Part shown: piece after piece, positions 17,242 through 26,500 of the stretch | How positions within the stretch are numbered: position 1 is the stretch's first letter | Layout of the letters: every line of letters starts with the position of its first letter | Source: CAZTTH01 sp964615975 | GTDB taxonomy: Bacteria; Verrucomicrobiota; Lentisphaeria; JABSQK01; JAJFLO01 | Assembly: GCA_964615975.1 (NCBI GenBank) | Contig: CAZTTH010000017.1 | Coordinates: 10,421 to 74,420 of the forward strand | Direction: 5' to 3' | DNA: 64,000 nt | The notes under the pieces: model-generated | The model's database searches: none | Told to the model about the DNA's origin: nothing | The model's input: the letters and a program-made list of their open reading frames with translations, nothing else | Made by a program: the position numbers and the translations under genes

Positions 17242-18789
17242 CTACTGAGATTTAAATGTCGACTGATATAATTTGCTGGTTTTGGGAGAGTTGAAATCAT
17301 GGACAAATCCGGGGAATTCATGCTTGACGAATCTTCTCTCATTTTCTAAGTGTCCCAGTGAACAACCCAAGGCTAATAGAGTGCGTTTGTTTTTATTATA
17401 ATTGACTGACCGATAGTCAATATATTCATGAATCAGTTTAATTTGTACCGCAATATCCTGCAACCGTCCTGCGTGATTTTGAAAATTCTTCAGTTGGGTT
17501 AAAATTTTTCGTGTTGCGGATACACCATATAGCGGACTGAATACCTCTATCATATAGCGAAGCTTTTTTAATTCGATCCTTAATTGATGAAACTTGCTGT
17601 CAGTCAATTTGTCATTCAATAATTCACATATCCTTTTTGCCTTTTTATAGCGTTTAAAAATTTGATTACTGACCGGTGACAACGGTGGCGAAGGAGAATT
17701 TTGCGATTGTGCTTCATCGATTTTATGGAGCTCTAAAAAATCCTCAAATTCTTCGAGTATCGTTAAAAATGTTTTGGCCTTGAGTATAGCAGTTACTTTT
17801 TTCAATTCCACTGCGTGGAGGTCATCAATCCACTTGAAGTATGAGTTCAAATTATGGCTCAGATAGTGGGGAAGATGATGGTAGTATGTTGACTTGTTAA
17901 GCAGGAGGATTTGATAATCCCGCAAGGAGTTGGTTTGCTTCGTCAACTGATTTAACGTCCTTCGCATCTTGTTCACCTTCTCCAGCGGGTAATGAGATTT
18001 AAACTGGCCTAATAAAGAACGAGATCGTCTGATCGCGACCCTGAAATCATGGAGAAATTCGCTATCAATATTTTGGCAAATTCCAGGTATGTTTACGCGC
18101 ATGATACGTAAGTAGTTGTTGAGCGTAATGTGGATAACCTCCCGGAGATTCAAATGGTGAATTGGGGCAGGTTGGCTTATCGCTTCATGATCTTTGCCGG
18201 GAGAGTTGCCTGCAATATTCAATGCCTGTACATAAATCGTATTATCCGCAACTCTACAGCCATGAGTTTTTAAGATTTCAATCAAGCGGTTGCTCTCCTC
18301 ATCATAGCCCCTGATTTTGACAAGAATCAAATATGAAATTAAGGGCGTGAATTTTCTTTTGGACAAACAAAGTTTGTTATCTTCACGTTGCATCCGCGCT
18401 ACTGTTTTCGCGTAATTGTCAATCAAGCTGTAAGTTGTGGTACTTTGTTTCACTGAAAACAATTGTGATAACGCCCGGATTGATACCCATGACAATATTT
18501 TTTTTTTCACATACCCCTCAGGAAATTCCGCGACGAATTTGGGCGGCTCTTTTATGAGCGCATTCCCGATGCTTGCATGATCCTTCAGGGAGATAAGACG
18601 AATTCTATCGCCATCCCAGGTCAATGTTTTATTCTGTTGATTCAGTCTCCAATCAAAAGTGTCGTAATACGCAACATTCGCTCGCCTGACAGGGTGAGTT
18701 TTCACCTTGAACAATGATGAAATAGCGATGATCATTTCCTCCCAGTTTTGCTCAGGAAGAGATGAAAAATAAATCAAATTATTGCGCAA
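17242..18789 (-). CDS. CHAD-domain protein, probable polyphosphate-granule protein
   Basis: 515 residues. The C-terminal part (about 220-500) is a CHAD domain, a histidine- and arginine/lysine-rich helical fold. It shows FLHDFRVAIRRSRSLLGQFK (about 246-265), RDYQILLLNK and, in the second half, FHQLRIELKKLRYMIEVF. CHAD domains bind polyphosphate and locate to its granules. The N-terminal 200 residues have a CYTH-like look (VAYYDTFDWRLNQQNKTL, LISYLILVKIRGYDEE) but no ExExK motif, so triphosphatase activity is not expected. Start: a TTG at 18789 with AAGGA 8 bases upstream is better placed than the next ATG, 18 codons in. It lies between ppk and the ParA-like gene on one strand. Confidence 0.85.
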   Translation of the reverse strand: MRNNLIYFSSLPEQNWEEMIIAISSLFKVKTHPVRRANVAYYDTFDWRLNQQNKTLTWDGDRIRLISLKDHASIGNALIKEPPKFVAEFPEGYVKKKILSWVSIRALSQLFSVKQSTTTYSLIDNYAKTVARMQREDNKLCLSKRKFTPLISYLILVKIRGYDEESNRLIEILKTHGCRVADNTIYVQALNIAGNSPGKDHEAISQPAPIHHLNLREVIHITLNNYLRIMRVNIPGICQNIDSEFLHDFRVAIRRSRSLLGQFKSHYPLEKVNKMRRTLNQLTKQTNSLRDYQILLLNKSTYYHHLPHYLSHNLNSYFKWIDDLHAVELKKVTAILKAKTFLTILEEFEDFLELHKIDEAQSQNSPSPPLSPVSNQIFKRYKKAKRICELLNDKLTDSKFHQLRIELKKLRYMIEVFSPLYGVSATRKILTQLKNFQNHAGRLQDIAVQIKLIHEYIDYRSVNYNKNKRTLLALGCSLGHLENERRFVKHEFPGFVHDFNSPKTSKLYQSTFKSQ

Positions 18790-18797
18790 TTAGATCA

Positions 18798-18802
18798 TCC
18801 TT
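18798..18802 (-). promoter_or_regulatory. Ribosome binding site supporting a TTG start for the CHAD gene
   Basis: AAGGA on the minus strand is followed by 8 bases and then TTG CGC AAT. No ATG lies at a suitable distance, so the gene probably starts at TTG. Confidence 0.55.
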
Positions 18803-18868
18803 TTTCTTCACTTGAGAATTTATTCAGGATGCTGGCAAGAATAAGAAAGCATGGCATTGATTTCTGAC

Positions 18869-21256
18869 TCATTCCTTATAGCCAGCCCAAAATTCCTTCT
18901 TCGACTTTCCCCGGGATTTCAACCATTTTACCTTGCCGGCAGCCTTCTTGCGTTTTTCCGCCAGGTCAATTAAATATTCCTGACTGCTCCGTTCAAGTTT
19001 ATCTTTAAAGTGGGATTTCCGGATATAACTGCCGTCATACAGCATTTCCCAGGCGCTGTAACGATCATTGAATTGAATGTCCAGGATTTGTCGTAATTCT
19101 TTTTTAAGCGCCGGATCCTCGATTGGCGCTAAAACCTCGATCCTGAAATTGAGATTGCGGCGCATGAGATCGGCTGATCCGATGTAATATTCATCATTGC
19201 CGCCATTACGAAAATAAAACACCCGCGCATGTTCCAAAAACCGGCCGATAATACTCGTAACTCTGAGATTATCCGACAAGCCGGGAACCCCAGGGCGAAT
19301 CCTGCAGGTGCCGCGCACAATCAAATCAATTTTTACCCCGGCTTGAGACGCCCGGTAAAGAGCTTCGGTAATATCCTGATCGTCGAGGGAATTAAACTTC
19401 ATCTGTATTTGACCGGGTGATTCTGGTGAATGAAGCTTGATTTCACGCTCAATTTTGGCATGAATTTCTTTTTTCATATAGGCTGGAGCGACAATGAGTT
19501 TTTTATATTTTCGCTGCGCGGTCTGGCCAGTGGTCAGGAAGTTGAATAATTCAGTCAAATCGCGACCGATATCAGGATCACAGGTGAGCAATCCAAAATC
19601 AGTATACATGCGGGCAGTCCCGGCATGATAATTACCGGTGCCGAAATGGCAGTAGGTGCGTAATCCATCAAAATCTTTTCGCACAACCAAGATCGCCTTG
19701 ACGTGGGTTTTAAGACCAATCACGCCATAGGTTACATGGATTCCCATTTCCTCCAGTTTATTGGCCCAGAGAATATTTGCTTCTTCATCAAATCGTGCCT
19801 TCAATTCCACAACAACTGCCACCTGCTTTTGGTTTTGAATGGCCTGACTCAGATATGAAATGACCTTGGTGTCGCCTGAGGTGCGATAGAGAGTCATCTT
19901 AATCGCGCGAACCTTGGGATCATCAGCAGCCTCCTTAAGGAATCGTTCAACCGAACTCGTAAACGATTCATAGGGATGATAGAGCAAAATCGACCCTTCT
20001 TCTCGCAGAGAATAAAAGATATTGCTTTCACCTTTTAGTCGTGGCGGATCAATGGGATGAAAGGGACGATATTTTAATTCTGGACGATGTAAATTGGCAA
20101 ATTCCATCAAATCACGCTTGCCAATCATGCCTTCGATTTCAAAGACATCATCGTTTTGGTTTAGTCCCAACTGATTGCTGAGCATGCCAAGATGCATCGG
20201 ATTCATTCCCTTTAATACCTGTAATCGAACCAGAGGCGCGAACTTGCGATCCTTTAATTCTGTTTCAATTAATTCGAGCAAATCATCCGCTTGTTCCTCG
20301 TCCTTTTCGGTATTGGCATTGCGGGTGACTCGGAATAATTCACAAGAGACAATTTCTACGGATGGAAATAATAAATCGAGGTTATTTTCTATGATGTCTT
20401 CGATCATGACAAAACGATTATTTTGTGCATCGACCGAAATGAATCGGTGTGTATCATTGCCGACTGGAACCTTGATGCGGGCTAACGATAGTTCATCCGC
20501 TGTGGCGATACGTATGGATACCAAAAGATTTAGAGAGAGATTGGATATGAAGGGGAATGGATGCGCTGGACCAAGACCTTGCGGCGTGATTAACGGGAAA
20601 ATATTCTTGATAAAATAGTCGCGCATCAGACTCTTATCATTGCGGTTAAGCTCCTGATATTTTAATAGTTGAATCCCTTCGCCTTGAAGCAATTTGATCA
20701 AGTGCGGAAATATGGTGGTCATGTCTTTTTCAAAATCACGAATCGCGATGTAACATTCATTCAATTGTTCGTGGGGAGTTCGGCCATCAATACTACGATC
20801 AAGTATTTTGGCTTCAGTCAATCCTTTCAAACCCCCAATTCTTTTCATAAAAAATTCATCGATATTATAAGCAGCTATCGCGATAAATTTCAGCCGTTCC
20901 AGCAGGGGATTTTTTTCGTTTTCAGCTTCATAGAGAACCCGCCGATTGAAGTTTAACCAGGTTAATTCACGATTAAGATAAAGATTCGCTTTGGATAACA
21001 CCCATTTATGATCTTCTGTCATTTCCTGTTCCACCCGGTTATCAACCCCCATATCGATTCGAATCTGAGTGGTTGATTTATCCCGATCTACTTCAGTGTG
21101 AACTTTAGGAATTGAGGACGAAGATGCGGAATTGTCGGTGGCGTTGAGATTTTTTGATACGCGATCAAGCCTGCCGTTTTCTCCACTCTTATCGATGGGC
21201 TCATTCATTAATGTGATGGCGCTAGTGTCATTAGATTTATTCATTATTATTTGCAT
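18869..21256 (-). CDS. ppk: Polyphosphate kinase 1
   Basis: 795 residues. PPK1 reversibly polymerises the gamma phosphate of ATP into polyphosphate at the inner membrane. The conserved core begins near residue 91 (LYLNRELTWLNFNRRVLYEA). The two active-site histidines lie in GLKTHVKAILVVRK and YCHFGTGNYHAGTARMYTDF; GPAHPFPFISNLSLNL, VRAIKMTLYRTSGD and VELKARFDEEANI are further hallmarks. All are present, so it should be active. About 85 extra, low-complexity Ser/Asp/Thr-rich residues precede the core, which is unusual; the start at 21256 lacks a good ribosome site and translation may begin later. The C-terminus carries an extra lysine-rich tail (AAGKVKWLKSRGKSKKEF). It heads the ppk-CHAD-ParA-SixA unit. 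Confidence 0.95.
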   Translation of the reverse strand: MQIIMNKSNDTSAITLMNEPIDKSGENGRLDRVSKNLNATDNSASSSSIPKVHTEVDRDKSTTQIRIDMGVDNRVEQEMTEDHKWVLSKANLYLNRELTWLNFNRRVLYEAENEKNPLLERLKFIAIAAYNIDEFFMKRIGGLKGLTEAKILDRSIDGRTPHEQLNECYIAIRDFEKDMTTIFPHLIKLLQGEGIQLLKYQELNRNDKSLMRDYFIKNIFPLITPQGLGPAHPFPFISNLSLNLLVSIRIATADELSLARIKVPVGNDTHRFISVDAQNNRFVMIEDIIENNLDLLFPSVEIVSCELFRVTRNANTEKDEEQADDLLELIETELKDRKFAPLVRLQVLKGMNPMHLGMLSNQLGLNQNDDVFEIEGMIGKRDLMEFANLHRPELKYRPFHPIDPPRLKGESNIFYSLREEGSILLYHPYESFTSSVERFLKEAADDPKVRAIKMTLYRTSGDTKVISYLSQAIQNQKQVAVVVELKARFDEEANILWANKLEEMGIHVTYGVIGLKTHVKAILVVRKDFDGLRTYCHFGTGNYHAGTARMYTDFGLLTCDPDIGRDLTELFNFLTTGQTAQRKYKKLIVAPAYMKKEIHAKIEREIKLHSPESPGQIQMKFNSLDDQDITEALYRASQAGVKIDLIVRGTCRIRPGVPGLSDNLRVTSIIGRFLEHARVFYFRNGGNDEYYIGSADLMRRNLNFRIEVLAPIEDPALKKELRQILDIQFNDRYSAWEMLYDGSYIRKSHFKDKLERSSQEYLIDLAEKRKKAAGKVKWLKSRGKSKKEFWAGYKE

Positions 21257-21623
21257 TATTTTTCGTGAAATTTCTAGTGAATTGATCCAGTCAGTTCACT
21301 GAATTATTAAAATGATTGATTTTATAATTAGGATTGGAATAGTTAAAAGGAATATTTTTCGCTATTACTAATACATGGTTTGAATTTTTCATTAAACCAA
21401 ACCCTCTAACGAATCATCATTATGATATTCGTTTACTTAGGAGTATTTTCCAATATTGGATGATTTATTATTGTTATAGCAAGCGCGATACCAAAATCCA
21501 AATTTGCCATATGAAAGAACTATTTCAGTTTTAATATTTTGTTGCCATTAGGTTCATGAATCGTAACCATGATAAGTTAACGCACATCGTAACAATATAG
21601 AATGAAGAGGATTAAGTATTAAA
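21257..21623. other. AT-rich divergent intergenic region
   Basis: 367 bp separate the divergent starts of ppk (left) and the secreted coiled-coil protein (right), so promoters for both should lie here. It is clearly richer in A and T than its surroundings. I could not identify a convincing sigma-70 pair, a Pho box or a hairpin, and no coding sequence is seen. Confidence 0.5.
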
Positions 21624-23570
21624 ATGAAACATCGCGAACTTCACCCCATGATTCGTTCAAGATACCTCGTAACTGGAATTTCGTTATTTATTATTTTTAG
21701 TATTTCGCTTGGTATGACCTTTGTTTCTGTCGCTCAAGCCCCCGACACGGCTTGGATTACGCAAATGGAGAAAATCATCGCGGATAATGACCGGCAAATT
21801 CAACAGTTAAATCTGTTGTTAGATAAATTGCAGAAAGATTATGAAATAGCCCAAATTAATACCCAGCAGGCTTTGCAGCAAGCTTTGCAGAATGATGCTG
21901 ATGGAGCCACCTTGAAGCGTTATTTGCATGCGGATAGAGAAAAAAAGAAATCCAGTGAAAAAATATTGCAGATAAAAGATGAATTAACGAATAATATTCG
22001 GAGGAATCTTGAGTTTAAACAAATTTTCAGCGATGGCATTGCCGCAATTCAGGAATTAAAAGAAGAACAGGAATTACGCTCAAAGGAGTTGGACGCCAAG
22101 ATAAATGCATTCATTGAGCGCGAAAAAATCAAAGAAGAAAAAAGGAATTATGCCGATCGCCAAAAAATAGCCACACTACAATCCCAGGTCAGCTCGCAAA
22201 TGAATAGAATCATAGCTGCGTCTGACAAAATTGCAAAAGTCAACAAGGAAGATCGGGAATCAGATGTAATTAATTTAGATCAGGTAATTCCACGTAAACC
22301 GCTCCAGAAAGAAGGAGATAAAATATCTTCAGACGAGTTAATTCCTCCCCAAGAATCATCGTCAACTTCACTGACCGCTATCGGTGTAAGCGAAACTGGT
22401 TCTACCCAACAAACGAGTGAAGAACAAGATGGAATAAAATCGCGTAAATTTTTTGGCGTTGGGATTTTTAATAACATTTTTCGTATGCTGTTTCCCAAAC
22501 GCAAATCCGATACCCCGGAAAGCAATACCGCAGGGATAACCGCTTCCCCCAAAGAAATAAAAAATGTAACGATTGATAAGCATCCTACACCATCGGAATC
22601 GGATCGTATTAGTTCGGAGCCTGATCCTACCCCGGTTCATGTATCACTGAAGCCCAATGACGCTCATGGCATTGATGAAAGTGATATCGACAGCTCCCAT
22701 TCTGTTCCAGCTTCAGTTCCAGTATCAACGGATGTTTCAACTCCACCGGAATCCCTATCCAATATAAACTTGAATTTGCAACACCGTAAGGCTGATGAGT
22801 CCTTACACATTGAATCGGGAAAACTCACCCAGAGTGAATCTGAGGGTGTTTCCCCTGCGAAATTCATTTCTCAACCGGAACCTAAAACAGTGCCGGTTGA
22901 GACCGCTTTGGTAAAACCAACCACACTGTCAGAAATCTTTAATATTACTCCGAAAGCAATTGAAATGCCCAAAGAAAAAGCCCTTAAAACCCCAGCTCCA
23001 GGATCTTCAACCGCAATCGAAGGCTTGTTAATCGATGATTTTGAATCGCGATCCGGGATTAATAAGTTAGGGAATCGAACCAATACCTTTGAAAGATCTC
23101 CCTCATTAATACTTTATTATTATCCGATGGATGTGGTAGAAGACCAAGAAACCGATGTGTTGAAATTAACCTATGATAAACAGAATAGTGGCGGCCCCAA
23201 CAATCGAGGGGGTTGGTGTGGATATTATACCATGCTGAAGAATGAAACCACCGGGGAATATCTGGATGGCACAAAGTATCAATATTTAACATTTTGGACG
23301 CGAGGTGAAAGCGGAACCGAGAATTTTGTCATCGGACTAGCGGATAAACGCTGGGAAAGTTTGGATGATTCCTTCAAATCAGGAAAAATCACATCATATA
23401 CAGATGACACCAGCTTGGGCACCAAATGGAAAAAAATAAAAATCCCGCTAAGCGTATTTTCCGTCAATTTTTCCAATTTAGCCGTGCTTGCAATCAGCTT
23501 CGAATCAGTCTGTTTCATTGAGGGTGGCGGCCGTGGCAGTGTCTTTATCGATCACCTTAAATTTGAATGA
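21624..23570 (+). CDS. Secreted coiled-coil protein with C-terminal carbohydrate-binding-like beta domain
   Basis: 648 residues of unknown function. A signal peptide or anchor (about 1-38, ending VSVAQAPD) is followed by a long charged, glutamine-rich helical region (about 45-215) likely to form a coiled coil. Next comes a low-complexity Ser/Pro/Glu/Thr-rich linker (about 215-485) and a compact C-terminal domain from LLIDDFESRSGINKLGN (about 490) to the end. That domain, with LTFWTRGESGTENFVIGLAD, KWKKIKIPLSVFS and a final GGGRGSVFIDHLKFE, resembles galactose-binding/CIA30-type jelly rolls that hold sugars or other ligands. The build suggests an envelope protein reaching out to bind a glycan. 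Its 3' end overlaps the end of the convergent kinase gene by 19 bp. Confidence 0.6.
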   Translation: MKHRELHPMIRSRYLVTGISLFIIFSISLGMTFVSVAQAPDTAWITQMEKIIADNDRQIQQLNLLLDKLQKDYEIAQINTQQALQQALQNDADGATLKRYLHADREKKKSSEKILQIKDELTNNIRRNLEFKQIFSDGIAAIQELKEEQELRSKELDAKINAFIEREKIKEEKRNYADRQKIATLQSQVSSQMNRIIAASDKIAKVNKEDRESDVINLDQVIPRKPLQKEGDKISSDELIPPQESSSTSLTAIGVSETGSTQQTSEEQDGIKSRKFFGVGIFNNIFRMLFPKRKSDTPESNTAGITASPKEIKNVTIDKHPTPSESDRISSEPDPTPVHVSLKPNDAHGIDESDIDSSHSVPASVPVSTDVSTPPESLSNINLNLQHRKADESLHIESGKLTQSESEGVSPAKFISQPEPKTVPVETALVKPTTLSEIFNITPKAIEMPKEKALKTPAPGSSTAIEGLLIDDFESRSGINKLGNRTNTFERSPSLILYYYPMDVVEDQETDVLKLTYDKQNSGGPNNRGGWCGYYTMLKNETTGEYLDGTKYQYLTFWTRGESGTENFVIGLADKRWESLDDSFKSGKITSYTDDTSLGTKWKKIKIPLSVFSVNFSNLAVLAISFESVCFIEGGGRGSVFIDHLKFE

Positions 23571-26500
23571 GATTTGTTAAAATTTGCGAATGGAGTCGCA
23601 AATCGTTTTCCGTTTTCACTGCACAGCCATCGGGCCCAATGAATCTGTAAGTCGCTCCCCTGCTTTTTTTCAATTTTAGCGATGATATCCGAACGTTTAC
23701 CTTGATTCATTCTTTCCAGGGTGCTTTGTTCAGTTATCCTCAAACCCGCAAAAACTTCGGCAAAATCACATAACCAGGCAGAATCCGTATCAACTCCCAA
23801 ACCCATGTCCCAGATTTTAACCCGATGATCATTTGAACAGGTCAATACTTGCGTCCCATCGTGATTAAAAAAGATCTCTGTTATTTGATCATTATGACGA
23901 AGTGGCAGGGTTAATGGTTGACCAGTGCGTATATCCCAAAGTTGTACCATCCCCGTATGGGTGCCCGTGGCGATGGCTTCCCCTGTTGGATTGAAGGTAA
24001 TGACATCAACGATATCGTCGAGCTGCAATGGATTGCCAATGATCGTGCCCTGATCCGTTTGCCAGATTTTCACCTTGTGATCGGTCGATGCTGTAGCGAT
24101 CAAATTACCTGCCGCTGAAAACACGGCTGCCGATAAGGGTTCATCATGTTCCAGAGAACGTGGCGATATTGGATCTGAAGTTAGCGGCCATAGACGCGCA
24201 TGATTATCACCACAACCGGTGACTAAATGTTTACCATCCGGACTGAATGACATGAATTTTATCGCTAAGGGATGAATCAGCGGAGAATACTTCATTGTTT
24301 GATTGTTCAAATCCCATATTTTTACGGATTTATCCCATGATCCGGTAGCCAAATATTGGCTGTCGCCACTAAAAGCAATTGCGGTAATTTGATCTTCATG
24401 ATTGATGATGATGGGGGATTCACGACGGGATTTCATCTTCCATAATTTAACCGTGTGTTGATTGCCACTAGTAGCCAACCATTCACCATTCGGACTGACG
24501 GCGGCAATTCTCATACCGGGATGATGAATAAAATTCTGAGTAGCAGGGGCTCCAGTTTTGGCATCAATTAGTTCAAGATCATTGCCATCAGCACTGAGAA
24601 CAGCGAGGATGAATTTATTGTTTTGCTTGAGAATTGTTAATGGCTTGTAGGGATGATTTATGGTTGGTTTCAAACCCAAGTGCAAGGGGATTTCCCAAAT
24701 GGTCGTAATTCCACTTGCCAATCCGGTAATCAATTGATCGTCATGGCTGCCAAAAGCCAAATAGTTGATCGTCTGGGATTGTGACAACTGCGCCACCTGT
24801 GAGGCGTAGTTTGGTAATTCCCAGATCAATACATCACCATGGTTGCTGCATGCAGCAAGGCGGTTCCCATCAGCGTGTAATGATAATAAGTTTACGCTCT
24901 CCCATGGAGTGATGATATTATGCTCCAAGGTGCCATGAGGAAGCGTAAATGAGCTGATATTGCGGTCATAAGCGATGATCAATTTTGTTTCATCTGAACT
25001 GATAACCGCAGAACTGATATTCCCTTGATAATTAGGGTGGGTAAAAAGCAATTTTCCATGCGGTATATCCCATAAATAAACTGACCTCATTTCTGTAAAT
25101 GTATAGAGTAAATTTGCTTGTGGACTCAGGACAACAAATTGTATCGCACTGTCATGGAGAAATGCATCGGCGATAGGTAACCTTTTTTTCAAATCCCATA
25201 CCGCCACTGTGTTTTGGGAAGCAACAGCAATTTTTGTCCCACTGGAATCAAATGAAATTGCATCGACGAAACTCTTGAAACTCACAGGAGCCATCAAGAT
25301 ATTACCGCTTTCAATATCCCACAAATGCGCTTCGTTGTACAAGTTCACAGTCACTGCCTGGCTTAAGTCATCGATTAAACGTCCGCGATAAATTCTCGCA
25401 TCCATGACGAGATACTTCTCTTCTATCACCCGGGATAGACTCGGATCAAACCATAATATTTTCCCGTCTTGATTAAAAATAACACATTGGGTGGAAGTAT
25501 CTCGCATCTGACTATCAAGAATATAACCGGCGTAAAATTCATTCATCAATTTGGGAAATCCGTGCCATGTCAGAGTGGAAAACAACAGGTATAATACTGA
25601 TTGATTATTAGGGTTATTGCGGAGCGAACGACTGAGATAAGCGACTGCCTCCGCTTTTTTTCCCTTTTTCAGCAATTGTTCTGCCAGTATAAAATCATTC
25701 AAACTCAAGGTATCCTTGACCTTGTCCAATGCCTGGGTCGCCAAAGCTTCCGCATTCTGAGCTCTTGCCAACGCATCTTGAGTAATTATTTGTGCTTGTC
25801 GTGTTTCCTGTTGCGCCTTGATCTGCTTATCCAGGGCAATTTGCACCTGCTGTTTCGCCTCCATGGCTTTTTCCTTTTCATTGATGGCATTGGTTATGCC
25901 AATGAAAAGTGCTGCGGAGAGAAGTGATAGGATAATCAGGATAATCACGATGATTTTACCAGCGGTTTTTCGGCGGCGCATTGCTTGTTGCGAACGAAAT
26001 TCTGATTCCATTCGTTGGCGTCGCACGGTAATTTGACGAAGATTCTTCGCTAATTCTATGGCGCTGGAGAATCGTTGGCTATCTTCACTTGAAAAACAGC
26101 CTTTCAAATCTTCCTGTAATAACGGGTCCGGAACTAATTTATGCCAATCCGTGGTTAATGGTTTTGTCATATCCCCGATAATCAACTGATATAAGACTAT
26201 TCCCAAAGAGTAGAGATCGGAGCTGATGGATGCCCGTTCTCCAGCTAACAGTGCTGGCGACATGTACATTGGTGTTCCAGTTAATGAGCCTTGTCCTTCG
26301 GAAACAATCCCATGGGATAAGCCAAGAGAGGTTAAATCATGAATGATCTCTTTTGAAAGAACCTGACCGATGCCAAAATCAGTTAATTTTATCTTGATAT
26401 TGGTTCGATCAATAGGATCATCCTGAATCAGGATATTAGAAGGTTTAATATCGCGATGAATGATACCGGCGTTATGCGCGGCTTGTAAAGCTTCTGCCAC

